From positions 1,244,001-1,308,000 of the forward strand of contig WPIO01000041.1 in assembly GCA_009760855.2 (NCBI GenBank): DNA of 64,000 bases, written 5' to 3'. The notes beneath the pieces are model-generated. The model worked only from the letters and a program-made list of their open reading frames with translations. It was not told where the DNA came from and searched no databases. Of this stretch, positions 39,819-49,509 are shown one piece after another; the stretch's first letter is position 1, and each line of letters begins with the position of its first letter. Both the position numbers and the translations under genes were made by a program. The DNA comes from Cristatella mucedo (Eukaryota > Bryozoa > Phylactolaemata > Cristatellidae).

Positions 39819-39831
39819 CCCCCCCCCCCCC
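39819..39831. repeat. C13 homopolymer
   Basis: A run of 13 C in the 5' region of FucT-B, absent from the matching part of arm A. Confidence 0.9.
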
Positions 39832-39990
39832 AGCAGCAGCCCGGACAGCCAAGAGCTCAACGGATCGAAGTGGTGCTTCGGGGCTCTCGCTACAGCGATT
39901 CGGAGAGTTTAAGAGATTGACGGCGTCCTCGAACGCAGGTCGGTGTGGAGGGCGGGGCACCTGCCGGGTGTCGGCGGACGGCCGCAGTGG

Positions 39991-41080
39991 CCGGCTGCTG
40001 AGGCCGAGCGAGCCGAGCGCTGCGCTGATCACTCAGCGGAGCGCCGGCTCGAGCTCGCCCGCCTGACGTCGGCCCACGCGACTCAAAGCCACCACAAGCC
40101 AGTGGCGGCTATGCGAACGAGGAAGCTCGGCGCTGGCCGAGAAGCCGTGCCGATCCTGTCTCCGCCGGGCCCCAGAGGGGAGAGAGCCTGTCTGCTGCCA
40201 GCGGTCGGTCCGAATTGCACTCATGACTTCTGACCGTTGCAGGCCATGTGACCAGTACTAGGGTCGTCGCTGCGAGCTGTGGAGAAGCGTGTTGGTAGAT
40301 CCTCGCTGGCCGAGCGAGGTGCTGCGATCGCATTCGACTTCGCCGGTGCCGCCCGCAGTATGGCTCGAATGAGTATCGCACACTTCGCAGGAGATTGTGC
40401 ACTTTCTGGGGAGCGGCTCGCTCACTCGATCCAAGTTGTGACTGTCAGGCTGGCGCCTGGCAGGGTCGCAGCTTTTGGCTTAACCAAAGCAGACGCTATT
40501 TGCATGGCTTCCTAAGGCGCCGCTCTGTCGACGGATGCACAGTTAAAAACGTGGTGTGTGGCATCCACGTCCAGTCAGAACAAGGCAGCAATAAGCTCAC
40601 GATAACTGCTTGTGTTCCGGTGCAGTGTGCAACGCATCAATGAGGCTAAGTATTAGGTACCGAGACATTATAACAGCTGTTAAAACTGCTCGTCCGTCTC
40701 GCGATTTCAGCATTTTTGATTTTTTCTAACAGAATCTTCTTCGATGAGGCGAAAATACGAAAAAAGCGGCTGTCCACGAATTTGACGTCCACCTTTCTGC
40801 TATTGCTTTGGTGGCGAGGCTTTTATGTCCAGACCTTGTTTTGGTGTAGCTCTCCGTGTCCGCTGCCCGCTTTCATACGCTATCCGTGTCTGCTGTGCAA
40901 CGATCTCTGCCCTCTCGTCGTCGCGTCCTCCAGCGAAAGACGTCCTTCGGTCGAGAAACGTCCCGCCCCCATGCGTTCGACCGATCGTTCTCGCCAGTGC
41001 CAGGCAAAGGAGCGATCTCTCAGCAACCTGCACTTTGCCTCGGGTTGACTGAAAGGTCAAGGTCTCACTAAAAAATGCTG
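39991..41080. other. No supported gene
   Basis: GC-rich at first, then mixed. ORFs here (for example 40716-41048) overlap others on both strands and show no domain I recognise. The first part may still be 5' flank of FucT-B. Confidence 0.3.
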
Positions 41081-41189
41081 AGTGGCAGAAGGCCGCTTGC
41101 CGTGTGACAGAGAGCAGAAAACCTTTGTCCTCTCATCGCCCCTCACAACCTTCGAGCAGGGGACGATTCGTTCTCGGTATACGTCTCGC

Positions 41190-41382
41190 ACGTGTGCCGG
41201 TATATATATATATATATATTTACTTATTTATTTATGTAATGCTAAAGCTCACTGCCTGTGGACTCGCTTTGCTGCGTTATAGTATAATTTCGCGTCTATT
41301 ACCACTTCCGGTCACTCCCGGAGTACTGGCTGCCATCTTGCCCTGTGATAGAGAGAAAGGCGGACGGACTTTTCTCGCTTTA

Positions 41383-41419
<37 letters not shown>

Positions 41420-41460
41420 CGTGTGTGCGTGTGTGCGTGCGTGCGTGTGTATGTGCGAGC
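41190..41460. repeat. TA and TG microsatellites
   Basis: (TA)n at about 41200-41217, and (TA)n passing into (TG)n and GTGTGCG repeats at 41383-41455. Peptides rich in Ile/Tyr/Val/Cys here come from these repeats. Confidence 0.9.
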
Positions 41461-41699
41461 GTAAGAGCCGCCGGTAGTGGTTAGTTCTCGCAATTTTCAA
41501 CATGACTGACATGAACATGACCTGAAGGTAATGACATATCTATGGTGTTAGCTACGAATGGCAGCAGCAGATCAATGCATCGTAAAAAAGCAGGACAGTG
41601 GGAATAGGGGAAAAGAGTCCAGAGGACTAGTTAACTAACGAATAGTCATTATTTTTATTATTATATTAAATATTATTCTTTTCGCGGCAGATATATATT

Positions 41700-41830
41700 A
41701 TATAAACATAATAATGACATTTGTATAGCACCCTCGGAGAACTTAATGTCTTTTTAAGCACTTTACATGATTTATGCTGCAAAGAAAGCATGATTGATTG
41801 GTAATTGGTAGCATGCTCTTGAATCGTATG
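41700..41830 (-). mobile_element. LINE-A tail fragment
   Basis: On the minus strand: ATGCTTTCTTTGCAGCATAA, AAAGTGCTTAAAAAGACATT, AAGTTCTCCGAGGGTGCTAT, ACAAATGTCATTAT. The TATACAAAT ending is nearer the SINE-A tail, while the part further from the tail resembles LINE-A, so the assignment to one family is uncertain. Confidence 0.5.
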
Positions 41831-43160
41831 AAATATTGTTGGCTAGTTCACCAAAAGCTTCTTAGGTTTTGAGCGGACTGCAAAAACTCAAAAGAGTATA
41901 ATAACGAGCAATCGCAGCTATTACAGCCACCCCCACCCCACCCCCACCAACCATCTTTTCAAACGGCACGGTCTGGAAGAACGCGAACCCGAGGTGGCTG
42001 GGGTGGGGATCGTCTCTCAGAAGTGCTTGCAGCCACTAGAGAGAGCGCTACGAACGTCGTATCTAATCAGCAGAAATGCACCGAGCGGCATCGAGTCCTC
42101 GACAGCCTGCGAATAAGATGGCGCTTTGTTTTATCGAGCGCATATTTGCGTGGCAGGCGAAATTTGAGAGGCTGTCCTATCCTATTCTATCCGGACGGCC
42201 CGATTAGATGGATTGGGACTGCGGCGGCGGCGGTGCACGAGTATGTTTAGCATTTTGGGCGGACTTCGCATACTCGCCTCGCGAAGAGCGTGCATTTACT
42301 AGTTCCGTCTGACGTCAATAGCGGAAGGAGTATTATGTGCGAGAGGCCGATTAAGTAGCCTGCGGCAAGCTAACCGGCATGCAGCCGGTACGTGACAGTC
42401 GCGGCGCCAGTGGATCGGCCCCCGGTAACTCCCGGAAGTCTACTTTTAGCTTCGTGCTGAGACCGCGGCGAGCGAGTCCGGCATCTGGAGAAAAAAACAC
42501 AGTGCTCCGTTGTGCATTAACATTGCGGTTCGCACTAGCAAAGGTGGGAGTTGTCGGTGGGGCGGACGCCGGATGCAGGGAGGTCTTGCCGACCCGCTGA
42601 AAAAGGCACACCGTCTAGTAGTGACTAATGGCTCGCAACGTCGCCCCTACTGCTTCATGCAGGCCCATTTTTTTTAATCTTTGCATCCGAGGACTGAGTG
42701 CTCAAGCGCTCAGTCCTCGGATGCCAAGATTCCAGCCGAATGCCCGAACGCAGCACGAGGAAGTTCGGTTACGGTCCGTTCTCTCATCCCCCCGGCGCGC
42801 TTCTTTGTAGCGCCCTCGGTCGTCAGACGCCCCCACGGGCTCACGCTAACTTGTCAGCCGCGACCCTTCGGGACCCTTCAGCTTCGACTGCGTAAGCTTC
42901 GGCTGCGGCTTCGGCCGCCTCTTGCCTTTTAACCTTTGCCTTTAGCCTCTTTTCCTCTAACCTTTTCTGTCGTCCCTGAGTGCGCTAGCATGGCGGCTTT
43001 CACGCCGGCCGGCCATTAGGACGACCGCAAAATTAAAGAGGGAGGACGTCGGCGCTACGCGTCGGCTCAGCGCGCGTCCTCGTAGTCTGATTGGGTGCTC
43101 ACTTGCGCCTTGGCGCGACCCCGGGAGCAGTGGGTGGGTGGGTGGGTGGGGGGTCGTAAA
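41831..43160. other. No supported gene
   Basis: Mixed and GC-rich DNA with many overlapping ORFs below 90 residues. The only clear structure is the hairpin at 42683-42724. A GTGGG tandem (43130-43150) is present. Confidence 0.3.
42683..42724. other. 19-bp hairpin, 4-nt loop, one mismatch
   Basis: GCATCCGAGGACTGAGTGC (42683-42701) pairs with GCGCTCAGTCCTCGGATGC (42706-42724) apart from one position. A T-run lies before it (42668-42676), not after it, so a terminator is not implied on the plus strand. Confidence 0.9.
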
Positions 43161-43184
43161 GGCGCCCACAGCCTCCGGCCACCG

Positions 43185-43262
43185 AGGCCGTGGGCTCGAG
43201 CTCTGGGACGATTGTAGAACTGCTGCGCAGAGATTAAGTTCTCGTGGGGCGCTGCAATAACA
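43185..43262 (+). repeat. SINE-A fragment, diverged
   Basis: GGCCGTGGGCTCGAGCTCTG (B-box-like), then CAGAGATTAAGTTCTCGTGG and GGCGCTGCAATAACAATGAG. It shares the order of SINE-A but is diverged between the two parts. Confidence 0.5.
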
Positions 43263-43399
43263 ATGAGCTATAGTTTGTTTATTTCATTTTTTACTCATCG
43301 ATGGCTCTTTCAAATTCACGGCCTTCTTGCTGGCTGAGCGCCCCCTGCTGGTGGAGCGCCAGTCGACCGCCGACGGACTGCCGCGGCGAGCAGCTGCTT

Positions 43400-43505
43400 T
43401 GATGAGCCGTAATGGCTCACTAGGTAAGGCGGTTGCTTTTCACGACCTCGGCCCCGAGGTCGTGGGATCGAATCCTGTGGTGGGCGATCTCCTCCAGAGG
43501 CTTGT
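43400..43505 (+). repeat. SINE-B 5' part
   Basis: GAGCCGTAATGGCTCACTAG, GTAAGGCGGTTGCTTTTCAC, GACCTCGGCCCCGAGGTCGT and GGGATCGAATCCTG show A-box, anticodon-like stem and B-box order, as in a tRNA-derived SINE. The acceptor-stem pairing needed for a real tRNA is not seen. Confidence 0.6.
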
Positions 43506-44340
43506 CGCTAGCTCGCACAACTGCAAATTGAATGGCGGTCGGATCGGCGCGGGTGTGGGGGCACGCGTGCCGCTACGGGCGAAGCTGTGAGCTGCGAACG
43601 AGGCTAGGGCGGAAGAAATCCGTACGCCGGATATTTGGTCCGAAGAAAGTGGCAAAATTCGAAAGTCGACAGGAAAGTAACAAGTTGCAGTGTCGCGTAC
43701 GAAATCTCGGCCGTCAATCTGCCGCCAGCGAGGAGGAAGTGCTAGAGCAAGGAAGCGCTGCCCCGAGTGAAGGGGGCGGTTCGCGACCGCTGTCGTGCTG
43801 TAGCCCCGGCCGTGCCCCGCCCCCGCCCCCCCCCCCGCTGACCTTCGACCAGCGCGTCTCTTCAGCCTATGCGAAAGAGACGACTCGCGGGAAAGAGGCG
43901 GCCGCCGCCGCTGCGGCCGACGTCCTGCGTCTGACGCGGTCACTGAGTTCAGAGCGTATTTCGTAGAAGCGCTGTCAAACTGAATCAAACTCGTAGCTAA
44001 CCAGCTTGTTCAACCGCTGGCCCTGACGGAACCAATACCATACAGTGCAAGAAGCTAGTGACGCGGCAAATACACACTGGTAGCCCGTCGGCGCGCTTCA
44101 TGATTAGCAAGGACCGGCCGAGCGAACCGTTCAGCCAGTTCTGACACGCCTGACATACCGGAAGTACGACGGAGCTTCGTCTTCGCGATTCTAACGGAAG
44201 CGCCGCGTGCGGCCTTGCAGCCGAGTGTTCCTGAGCGGACGATGTCGGCAAAAGAGCGTCAACCTTTCGTTTGAGCGACGGCTCACTGAGCGCGAATCGC
44301 CTCGCCTCCGGATTCCGAGTCGAGCAGACCAGCCTCAGTT
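43506..44340. other. GC-rich interval, no supported gene
   Basis: Opposing ORFs (43440-43988 minus, 43532-43966 plus) overlap completely and the minus one starts inside a SINE, so neither is believable. Contains a C11 run (43826-43836). Confidence 0.35.
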
Positions 44341-44344
44341 CGTC

Positions 44345-44478
44345 CGATCGAACTCACGACCCAGGGGTCGTGGGTTCGAGTCTTGCAGAAATCGATCCTT
44401 TATTGCCCGCTGGAAATGGCGGCAATGCCCGCTGTTAGTCCTATAAATGAGCTGTTGAATCGGCCAACCCTTTTTTTC
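44345..44478 (+). repeat. SINE-B 3' part
   Basis: CACGACCCAGGGGTCGTGGG, TTCGAGTCTTGCAG (B-box), CGATCCTTTATTGCCCGCTG and TAAATGAGCTGTTGAATCGG with CCAACCC and a T-run. It gives the clearest view of the SINE-B tail, which differs from that of LINE-A and SINE-A. Confidence 0.6.
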
Positions 44479-44939
44479 TAACATACATATAAAATGTTAG
44501 AACAAATTATGGTACCTTAGCCGGAGGAGCCCTGTCCTGCCGGTGCCACCCAAGTCGCCGACCACGAAGGGCCTCACCACTGCCGACCTGTAGCCAGCGA
44601 TCCGGAGAGACCAGGCTATGGCCTCATACTTATCAACCTTTTTCGGGGCCGCCACCGCCGGGGCTTCCTTGCCGCCTCTAAACGGCATCGTCACTTCGAC
44701 CTTGACGGCGTCGGTGCCGTTGTCGATGACCAGGTCCGACTTGAGAGCAGGACCGCCGGCGAGTGGGCGAGCCTCGACCTCCCGACAGGCAGCAGAGCGC
44801 TGTAGCCGGATGAGCCCCGATTAGGCGACCCAGAATCAGCTTTTTGGCGAGCCTTTATTGCTTGCAGTGTTGGCTGGCATTGGCTTAGAACGTGGCAGCC
44901 GGTCTCAGCCTCGGCGCGGCAAAGGCGACAGCTGGTGGC

Positions 44940-45065
44940 CGTTCCAGGTTAGGATTCGATTTTGCCTCCTTTGCAGCAACTGCAAAGCGCCTAGAAAGAG
45001 ATCAAGTTCTCCGAGGGCGCCACAACACGTGTACTATAATTGTTATTGTTAGCCTTGTTATTTTT
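44940..45065 (+). mobile_element. LINE-A tail fragment
   Basis: CCTCCTTTGCAGCAACTGCA, AAGCGCCTAGAAAGAGATCA, AGTTCTCCGAGGGCGCC and ATTGTTATTGTTAG repeats. The loop changes (ATT to ATC, TCTC to CTCC) leave the outer GCGCC/GGCGC stem intact. Confidence 0.7.
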
Positions 45066-45269
45066 ATTACTTTTATAATAAATTCTCTTAGTGTGCAATA
45101 AAGACATGAATTACGTATCTCCCGCTCGGCTTCGACTCTACCGTCGCTCTCTAAATACGCTTGCCGCTGAAACGGCGGAGCCCAATAAATTCGCCGGATT
45201 ACGGCAGATAATCGTTATTCACGATTACGCGATATGTGTACTATCATTGTTTGTATTTACTATCATTTG

Positions 45270-45440
45270 GGGCCGAGGCCGTATAAAAAGCCGGCGCCCC
45301 GAGATAGGCGGGCAGTATGGATTTTAGACTCGGCATTGACACGGGATACCATTTGAGCTCTAGGTCACCCAGCCGCCGGTGTACGTCATGGCCTCTTTTG
45401 AACGCCCGTAACCGTCCGCTACTGTCGAATAAACGTGTCT
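45270..45440 (+). promoter_or_regulatory. Possible TATA box and polyA signal pair
   Basis: GGCCGTATAAAAAGCCGGC (45279-45297) is a good core-promoter match, and AATAAA follows at about 45428. A TATA box and polyA signal about 145 bp apart without an ORF resemble the U3-R of an LTR, but no matching second repeat is in the window. Confidence 0.25.
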
Positions 45441-46341
45441 ACGTTACGGATACCGACTTCTTATGCTAATTTGTGAACGCTGCACTTTGCTGCGGCGCTA
45501 CCTGAGTAAAGTTGTGCTAATAAATCCCCGTAAAAGTTGCTGGCCGCCCTGCGAGGTTCGGGCATCACCAAAACTCGTCTCGCGTTGGCTGTGATTAGAA
45601 GCGCTACAAGCGCTTGCAGTCTGTCCGGACGGAGGAGTCGCTAAATCCCGAGTGGAAGTTTTGATGTCGGAAGTGTTAGATAACTATTATGGACCATTTG
45701 GCTGTCGTCTTTGCTAATCGCGTTGCTTGAGACTTTATTGGTGAAGCGTCGAAGTTGAAAGATGGAGCTCTTTATTCACGCGTTCAAGTTATGAACTGAA
45801 TGCGATATTGAGTAAGTGAACAGTGAAACACCTGCCTGCTATGGAGGACTCAGTGATTAAAAAACTCCCTGCTGAATTTCGGCGGTATGATATTCGATGG
45901 TGTTTTTTAGCCAAAAGTTTTAAAAAATTGGCAATAAAAATCGTTCGGACCTTACGCGACTTATGACAACATGCTCGCGCCATGGATGTTGCGTGGCTAT
46001 ATACTGGTGGGTGAGCAACATGTATCAGCATTTAGGCGAACTAGTCTTGATAGTATGGATATCCTGAAAGCAGAGGTACGCCAACGTCTGAAGAAATATT
46101 CGTGAATATCTACTATAAATGTGATGGCTAAACAGCAGTGCTGTTGAGAGTGCTGCAGAGACAGGTGCGAGGCTGGACATTAAGCCTCTTAATGACTGCA
46201 ACAGGCTCGAACTTACTACGGTTGATCCAGAAGACGTCAAGAGCGATAGGGCGACCACTGTAGCACAGGTGAAAGCCCTAGTTGAAGCCCGTGTATGGGA
46301 ATGAAGAAGCCATAGATATACGGCACGAGAAGCCATAGATT

Positions 46342-46644
46342 ATGGTTTTATGCGCGAGCATGGAAATGGCTGCCAGTAACGTGCAGGTGTATGGTACCGT
46401 AGCCGTGACAGAAGAATTCAGGAACAAGGCGGTCTTTCTTAGCGAGCCGGTTATAGCCACCGTAGAGCCTATGAATGTTGTAACTTTTTTCGAGACTGCC
46501 GAACTAAAAATGTTGTGGGGCGCCGGTCTGACTCTGGGCAAACTGCATTCTCTGTCTGCGAGCTGCAGATACGACTGCAGATATGACTGCTGTACGACTA
46601 CAGATCTGATTTCAGATATGTGCACTGATATCTGCACTGCTTGA
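46342..46644 (+). CDS. Unrecognised ORF (weak)
   Basis: A 100-residue ORF with MAASNVQVYGTVAVTEEF in its first part and a Cys-rich CRYDCRYDCCTTTD end. An open frame just before it (about 46190-46300) reads LELTTVDPEDVKSD and VAQVKALVEARVWE and could be an earlier exon or the same broken gene. The overlapping minus ORF (46278-46721) is the alternative. I recognise no family and give it little weight. Confidence 0.15.
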   Translation: MVLCASMEMAASNVQVYGTVAVTEEFRNKAVFLSEPVIATVEPMNVVTFFETAELKMLWGAGLTLGKLHSLSASCRYDCRYDCCTTTDLISDMCTDICTA

Positions 46645-46746
46645 CTGTATCCAAGCCACGTGCCAGACCAGAAACTGTGTTCTGGCAATGACCATTGTAG
46701 TGACGAAGCTATGCGTCGCATGCCGCAGCCGTGCGATGACGATGAT

Positions 46747-46796
46747 ATTAAAGCTTAGAGCCTGCGACATCTATGTCGCAGGCTCTAAGCTTTAAT
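46747..46796. other. 24-bp perfect inverted repeat, 2-nt spacer
   Basis: The left arm 46747-46770 (starts ATTAAAGCTTAGAGCC) is exactly complementary to 46773-46796, with only CT between. The pairing stops sharply at both outer ends. This is the strongest fold-back in the window. A (TA)n region follows at 46858-46918. Confidence 0.95.
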
Positions 46797-46993
46797 AGCG
46801 ACTTATTTTCGTACCCTTTCCGACTTTTGGAAGCCTCTCTTCTCGCGTCTCTCATATCATATATATATAATGTATAGTACATGCACAATATATGTAATAT
46901 ATATATATATATATATAATACGAGTGACTTCTTATGGGATAACACCACTGAATTTGCAACCTGGTGAATGTGATGTCATCTTTGATTATGTGA

Positions 46994-47248
46994 ATGTCAA
47001 TCAACGCCGAATGGTTACGTAATGCTGTGATTGCTGAATCGGCGTGTCATAAAAGAGAATGCATTGGAACTTCTGGTTCCGCAGTAACTTCATGGTTTGA
47101 CTTTTCTCTACGTTTCATCGGTCTGCCAGTGAGTGCATGCTTCTACGAGACGGAGGACGCCGGAAGTTGTCTGTCGTACCCCAAAGACTGCGTAACTGAA
47201 CTAACGGCAGACGAGACTGGCTTGCTGAGGCAATGCAAGTACTGCTAA
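46994..47248 (+). CDS. Unrecognised Cys-containing ORF (weak)
   Basis: An 84-residue ORF with Cys spread through it (SACHKRECIG, SACFYETEDAGSCLSYPKDC, LLRQCKYC at the end). A Cys-rich extracellular exon would look like this, but there is no signal peptide and I see no matching family. Its sequence does not match any repeat in the window. Confidence 0.2.
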   Translation: MSINAEWLRNAVIAESACHKRECIGTSGSAVTSWFDFSLRFIGLPVSACFYETEDAGSCLSYPKDCVTELTADETGLLRQCKYC

Positions 47249-47329
47249 TGATAACATGAAGACACAATTTGCTCGCGAAACATCACTAACCAAATGACAT
47301 TTAAGCTATGTAATGTAATGTAATGTATC

Positions 47330-47640
47330 TCCTGTAACTCCACAAAGTCATAAAGACTACGTGGTGTTACGCAGAAGAGTTTTGTATAGCCCACTCACAG
47401 CCTAAGTGGCCTTTGGTACGCATTCGGTAGCCAGAAGACTTCGTCTCACGCAACAAAGAGATAGCGGGAAGCATAGCAGAGTCAGGAGAGCAGTTGAGGT
47501 AGTGAGTAGCATGAAAGTAGCAGCTCAGTATCGCTGAAAAGGATGAGCCACAGTTGGCAGCAGCAGGAGACTGGTTGTCGCCACGTAAGAATCTAATTGT
47601 GTAGTCAGTCCCTCCCCCATTAAGAGTCGCAGGCATATTT
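47330..47640 (-). mobile_element. LINE-B 3' fragment
   Basis: The minus strand ends with SLLRETKSSGYRMRTKGHLG and CEWAIQNSSA, then the 3'UTR CTTTATGACTTTGTGGAGTT and a tail of TACAT repeats (plus strand ATGTAATGTAATGTAATGTA, 47310-47330). This copy shows the LINE-B tail repeat best. Confidence 0.8.
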
Positions 47641-48057
47641 TATGTATGCATGTACATCACTTACCAAAGGCAGGCAAAGCAAGGCGTATTCAATGTATCT
47701 TACCAAGATGAGGTTATGTTGCAGCTACATGTGTAAATTAGCAAATTATCTCCCTCTCTCTTTTCGACATTAGTTGTTGCTGAACAGTCACAATTTTGCT
47801 AAAAGTATCTCAATGTGCTCAATGTAAGCGTAACATCAGTGACTGTCACAGACCTACTAACAAAGACAGCTGATTGCATACAGCACAAGTCAGGGGGTAA
47901 AGAACTGCTGTTCGAGCTCAACCCTCCCGGTAGAACGCGTCTGGCAAGAAAAAGAGCTGGATAATCGCTTCGGGTAGAGCCGGCTACGCCTATTATGTGC
48001 AGTCCGGATGCCATCGCCAGCTCCCTCGCACAATGGCAGCATGGGCTCGCTGTAACT

Positions 48058-48069
48058 CCCCCCCCCCCC
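48058..48069. repeat. C12 homopolymer
   Basis: A C12 run about 20 bp beyond the FucT-C stop codon. Confidence 0.9.
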
Positions 48070-48088
48070 GATGGCATCGCGCACGTGG

Positions 48089-49321
48089 CTACGCAAGCCC
48101 GAGCCACTGGGGGGGATAGTAATCCGCCGGGTCGTAACCGGCGTGTAAACGCGAAGAGCTTTGCATGAAGTCCTTAAAGTACACGACGTCGCCGCCGGCC
48201 AACCATGCCGACCACCAGCCAAACGTGCCGGCCGTTACGATGCTATGATTGCATCGCCCCAGGATGGCCATGTCTACCTCCGCTGAGAAGGACAAGTGCC
48301 TGACGGTGACGTTCGTCGGCATGTGATGGGCGACGAAGTCGTTGACCCAGCCTCGATCGTTGGTGGCAAACAGGAAGGCCAGTCGGTGCGACTCGCCATA
48401 CTTGGCCACGTAATGAGTCACGGCCGCTTTCAGATATGCCGGCGGCGCCACGGTGTACAGATTCGGATGTGCCGCCATGTCGCCGCGCCTGACGTGGACG
48501 CCGATGAGCAGTTCGCCGCGAGCCGTGCTCATCTGCTTGAAGAACGCCTCGACCGAGTTGACCGTTTTCGGAGTCAGGGCGAACTCCTGCCGCACCCGAT
48601 CGGCAACCGGCTGGAAGTACCTCCACGACTGCAAATAGCCGTGCACGGCGACGCTCGACGCGAACGTCTTGTTGTCATCGAACTTTTTCGCGTCGTAGCG
48701 GCCCCAGCCACTTTCGTGCAGCGCCGGCACCGACGGCGGCGCTGCAGTCGGCTGCTCGGGCAGGGCGGACAGAGCGAAGGCCTGCTTCATGCTCGCCAGC
48801 CCCGAGGCGACTCCAGGGTGGTCGACGACGAGGCAAGCGTCGCAGCCGTGTCGCAGCGCCAGGCCGAGGCCGCTGGCGTACTGGAACATCTTGTTTCCGA
48901 GCCCAGACTTCGGGTCTATGAAGCGGATGTACAAGACGGGACGCGAGACAACGGTCGTCCCTGCTGCTGGAGCACCCACTGCTGGAGCCAGAGTCGTCGT
49001 CGTGGGCTGCCAGCCAGCGGTGCTGGAAGCAGCAGGGACGCCGTGGGCTGAGGAGCCGCCAGCAGGATTGAGGTTCAGTTTCGAGCGCTGATCCCAACTC
49101 GTGCCGGCCGTCGAAACGTTTGGAGCATTCTCGCCTTTGCCAAACGCCAGTCGACGGGCGGCGGCGTCCGGCGCCGCCGGCAGTCGATGCTGCGTCGAAC
49201 CCGCTCGGCGGTGCACCTGCAGGCCGTACAAGGTGCACATCGTGGAGGCTGCCAGCACCAGTGCGATGCATTTCGTCGGGCTGAGCTGCAGGCGGGAGGC
49301 TGACGAAAGCGCCGGCAGCAT
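48089..49321 (-). CDS. GT11 alpha-1,2-fucosyltransferase-like, FucT-C
   Basis: A 410-residue single-exon ORF, paralogue of FucT-A and B. The N-terminus has a short tail and an anchor (CIALVLAASTMCTLYGL, residues 18-34), then an Ala/Thr/Pro stem to about residue 125. The catalytic domain starts VLYIRFIDPKSGLGNKMFQY and carries GVHVRRGDMAAHP and GTFGWWSAWLAGGDVVY. The C-terminus YYPPQWLGLA matches YYPPDWLGLA of the others. The predicted role is Golgi fucose transfer from GDP-fucose. It differs from A and B throughout (about a third of catalytic residues by eye) and its flanks do not match theirs, so it is the older branch and was not recently converted. No defect is seen. A LINE-A begins about 190 bp upstream of its start codon. 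Confidence 0.9.
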   Translation of the reverse strand: MLPALSSASRLQLSPTKCIALVLAASTMCTLYGLQVHRRAGSTQHRLPAAPDAAARRLAFGKGENAPNVSTAGTSWDQRSKLNLNPAGGSSAHGVPAASSTAGWQPTTTTLAPAVGAPAAGTTVVSRPVLYIRFIDPKSGLGNKMFQYASGLGLALRHGCDACLVVDHPGVASGLASMKQAFALSALPEQPTAAPPSVPALHESGWGRYDAKKFDDNKTFASSVAVHGYLQSWRYFQPVADRVRQEFALTPKTVNSVEAFFKQMSTARGELLIGVHVRRGDMAAHPNLYTVAPPAYLKAAVTHYVAKYGESHRLAFLFATNDRGWVNDFVAHHMPTNVTVRHLSFSAEVDMAILGRCNHSIVTAGTFGWWSAWLAGGDVVYFKDFMQSSSRLHAGYDPADYYPPQWLGLA

Positions 49322-49509
49322 GGGTTCGGTCGGCCGGCCAGCGGCTCAATTTTGTAGGATTGAATGAAGAGTCAACATTTGCTAAGTACCTCCATTAATT
49401 GTGCTCCTGCATGGTGCTACAAAGCAAGAGAGCGATGCTGGCGGCCACCACCACCAGACCGGGCGACGCCCAGCTGACTGGACCAAAGCCGAAGCAGCCG
49501 CTTTTCAGA

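Larger units (their letters stand above)
37830..39990 (-). repeat. FucT duplicon, arm B
   Basis: Inverted partner of 22380-24850. Between about 39330 and 38225 it is nearly identical to arm A. Outside that core on both sides the match is clearly weaker, with small indels. The arms are about 13 kb apart. Confidence 0.85.

Noticed and set aside
43400-44478. Possible true tRNA genes (B-box matches at 43470, 44365)
   Set aside because: The A and B boxes are present, but no acceptor-stem pairing or complete cloverleaf is found, and the same sequences recur as dispersed SINE-B.
48296-49051. 251-residue plus-strand ORF opposite FucT-C (also the 163-residue ORFs opposite FucT-A and FucT-B)
   Set aside because: They are shadows of strongly coding antisense frames in GC-rich genes. 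The sense frames carry all the GT11 motifs.
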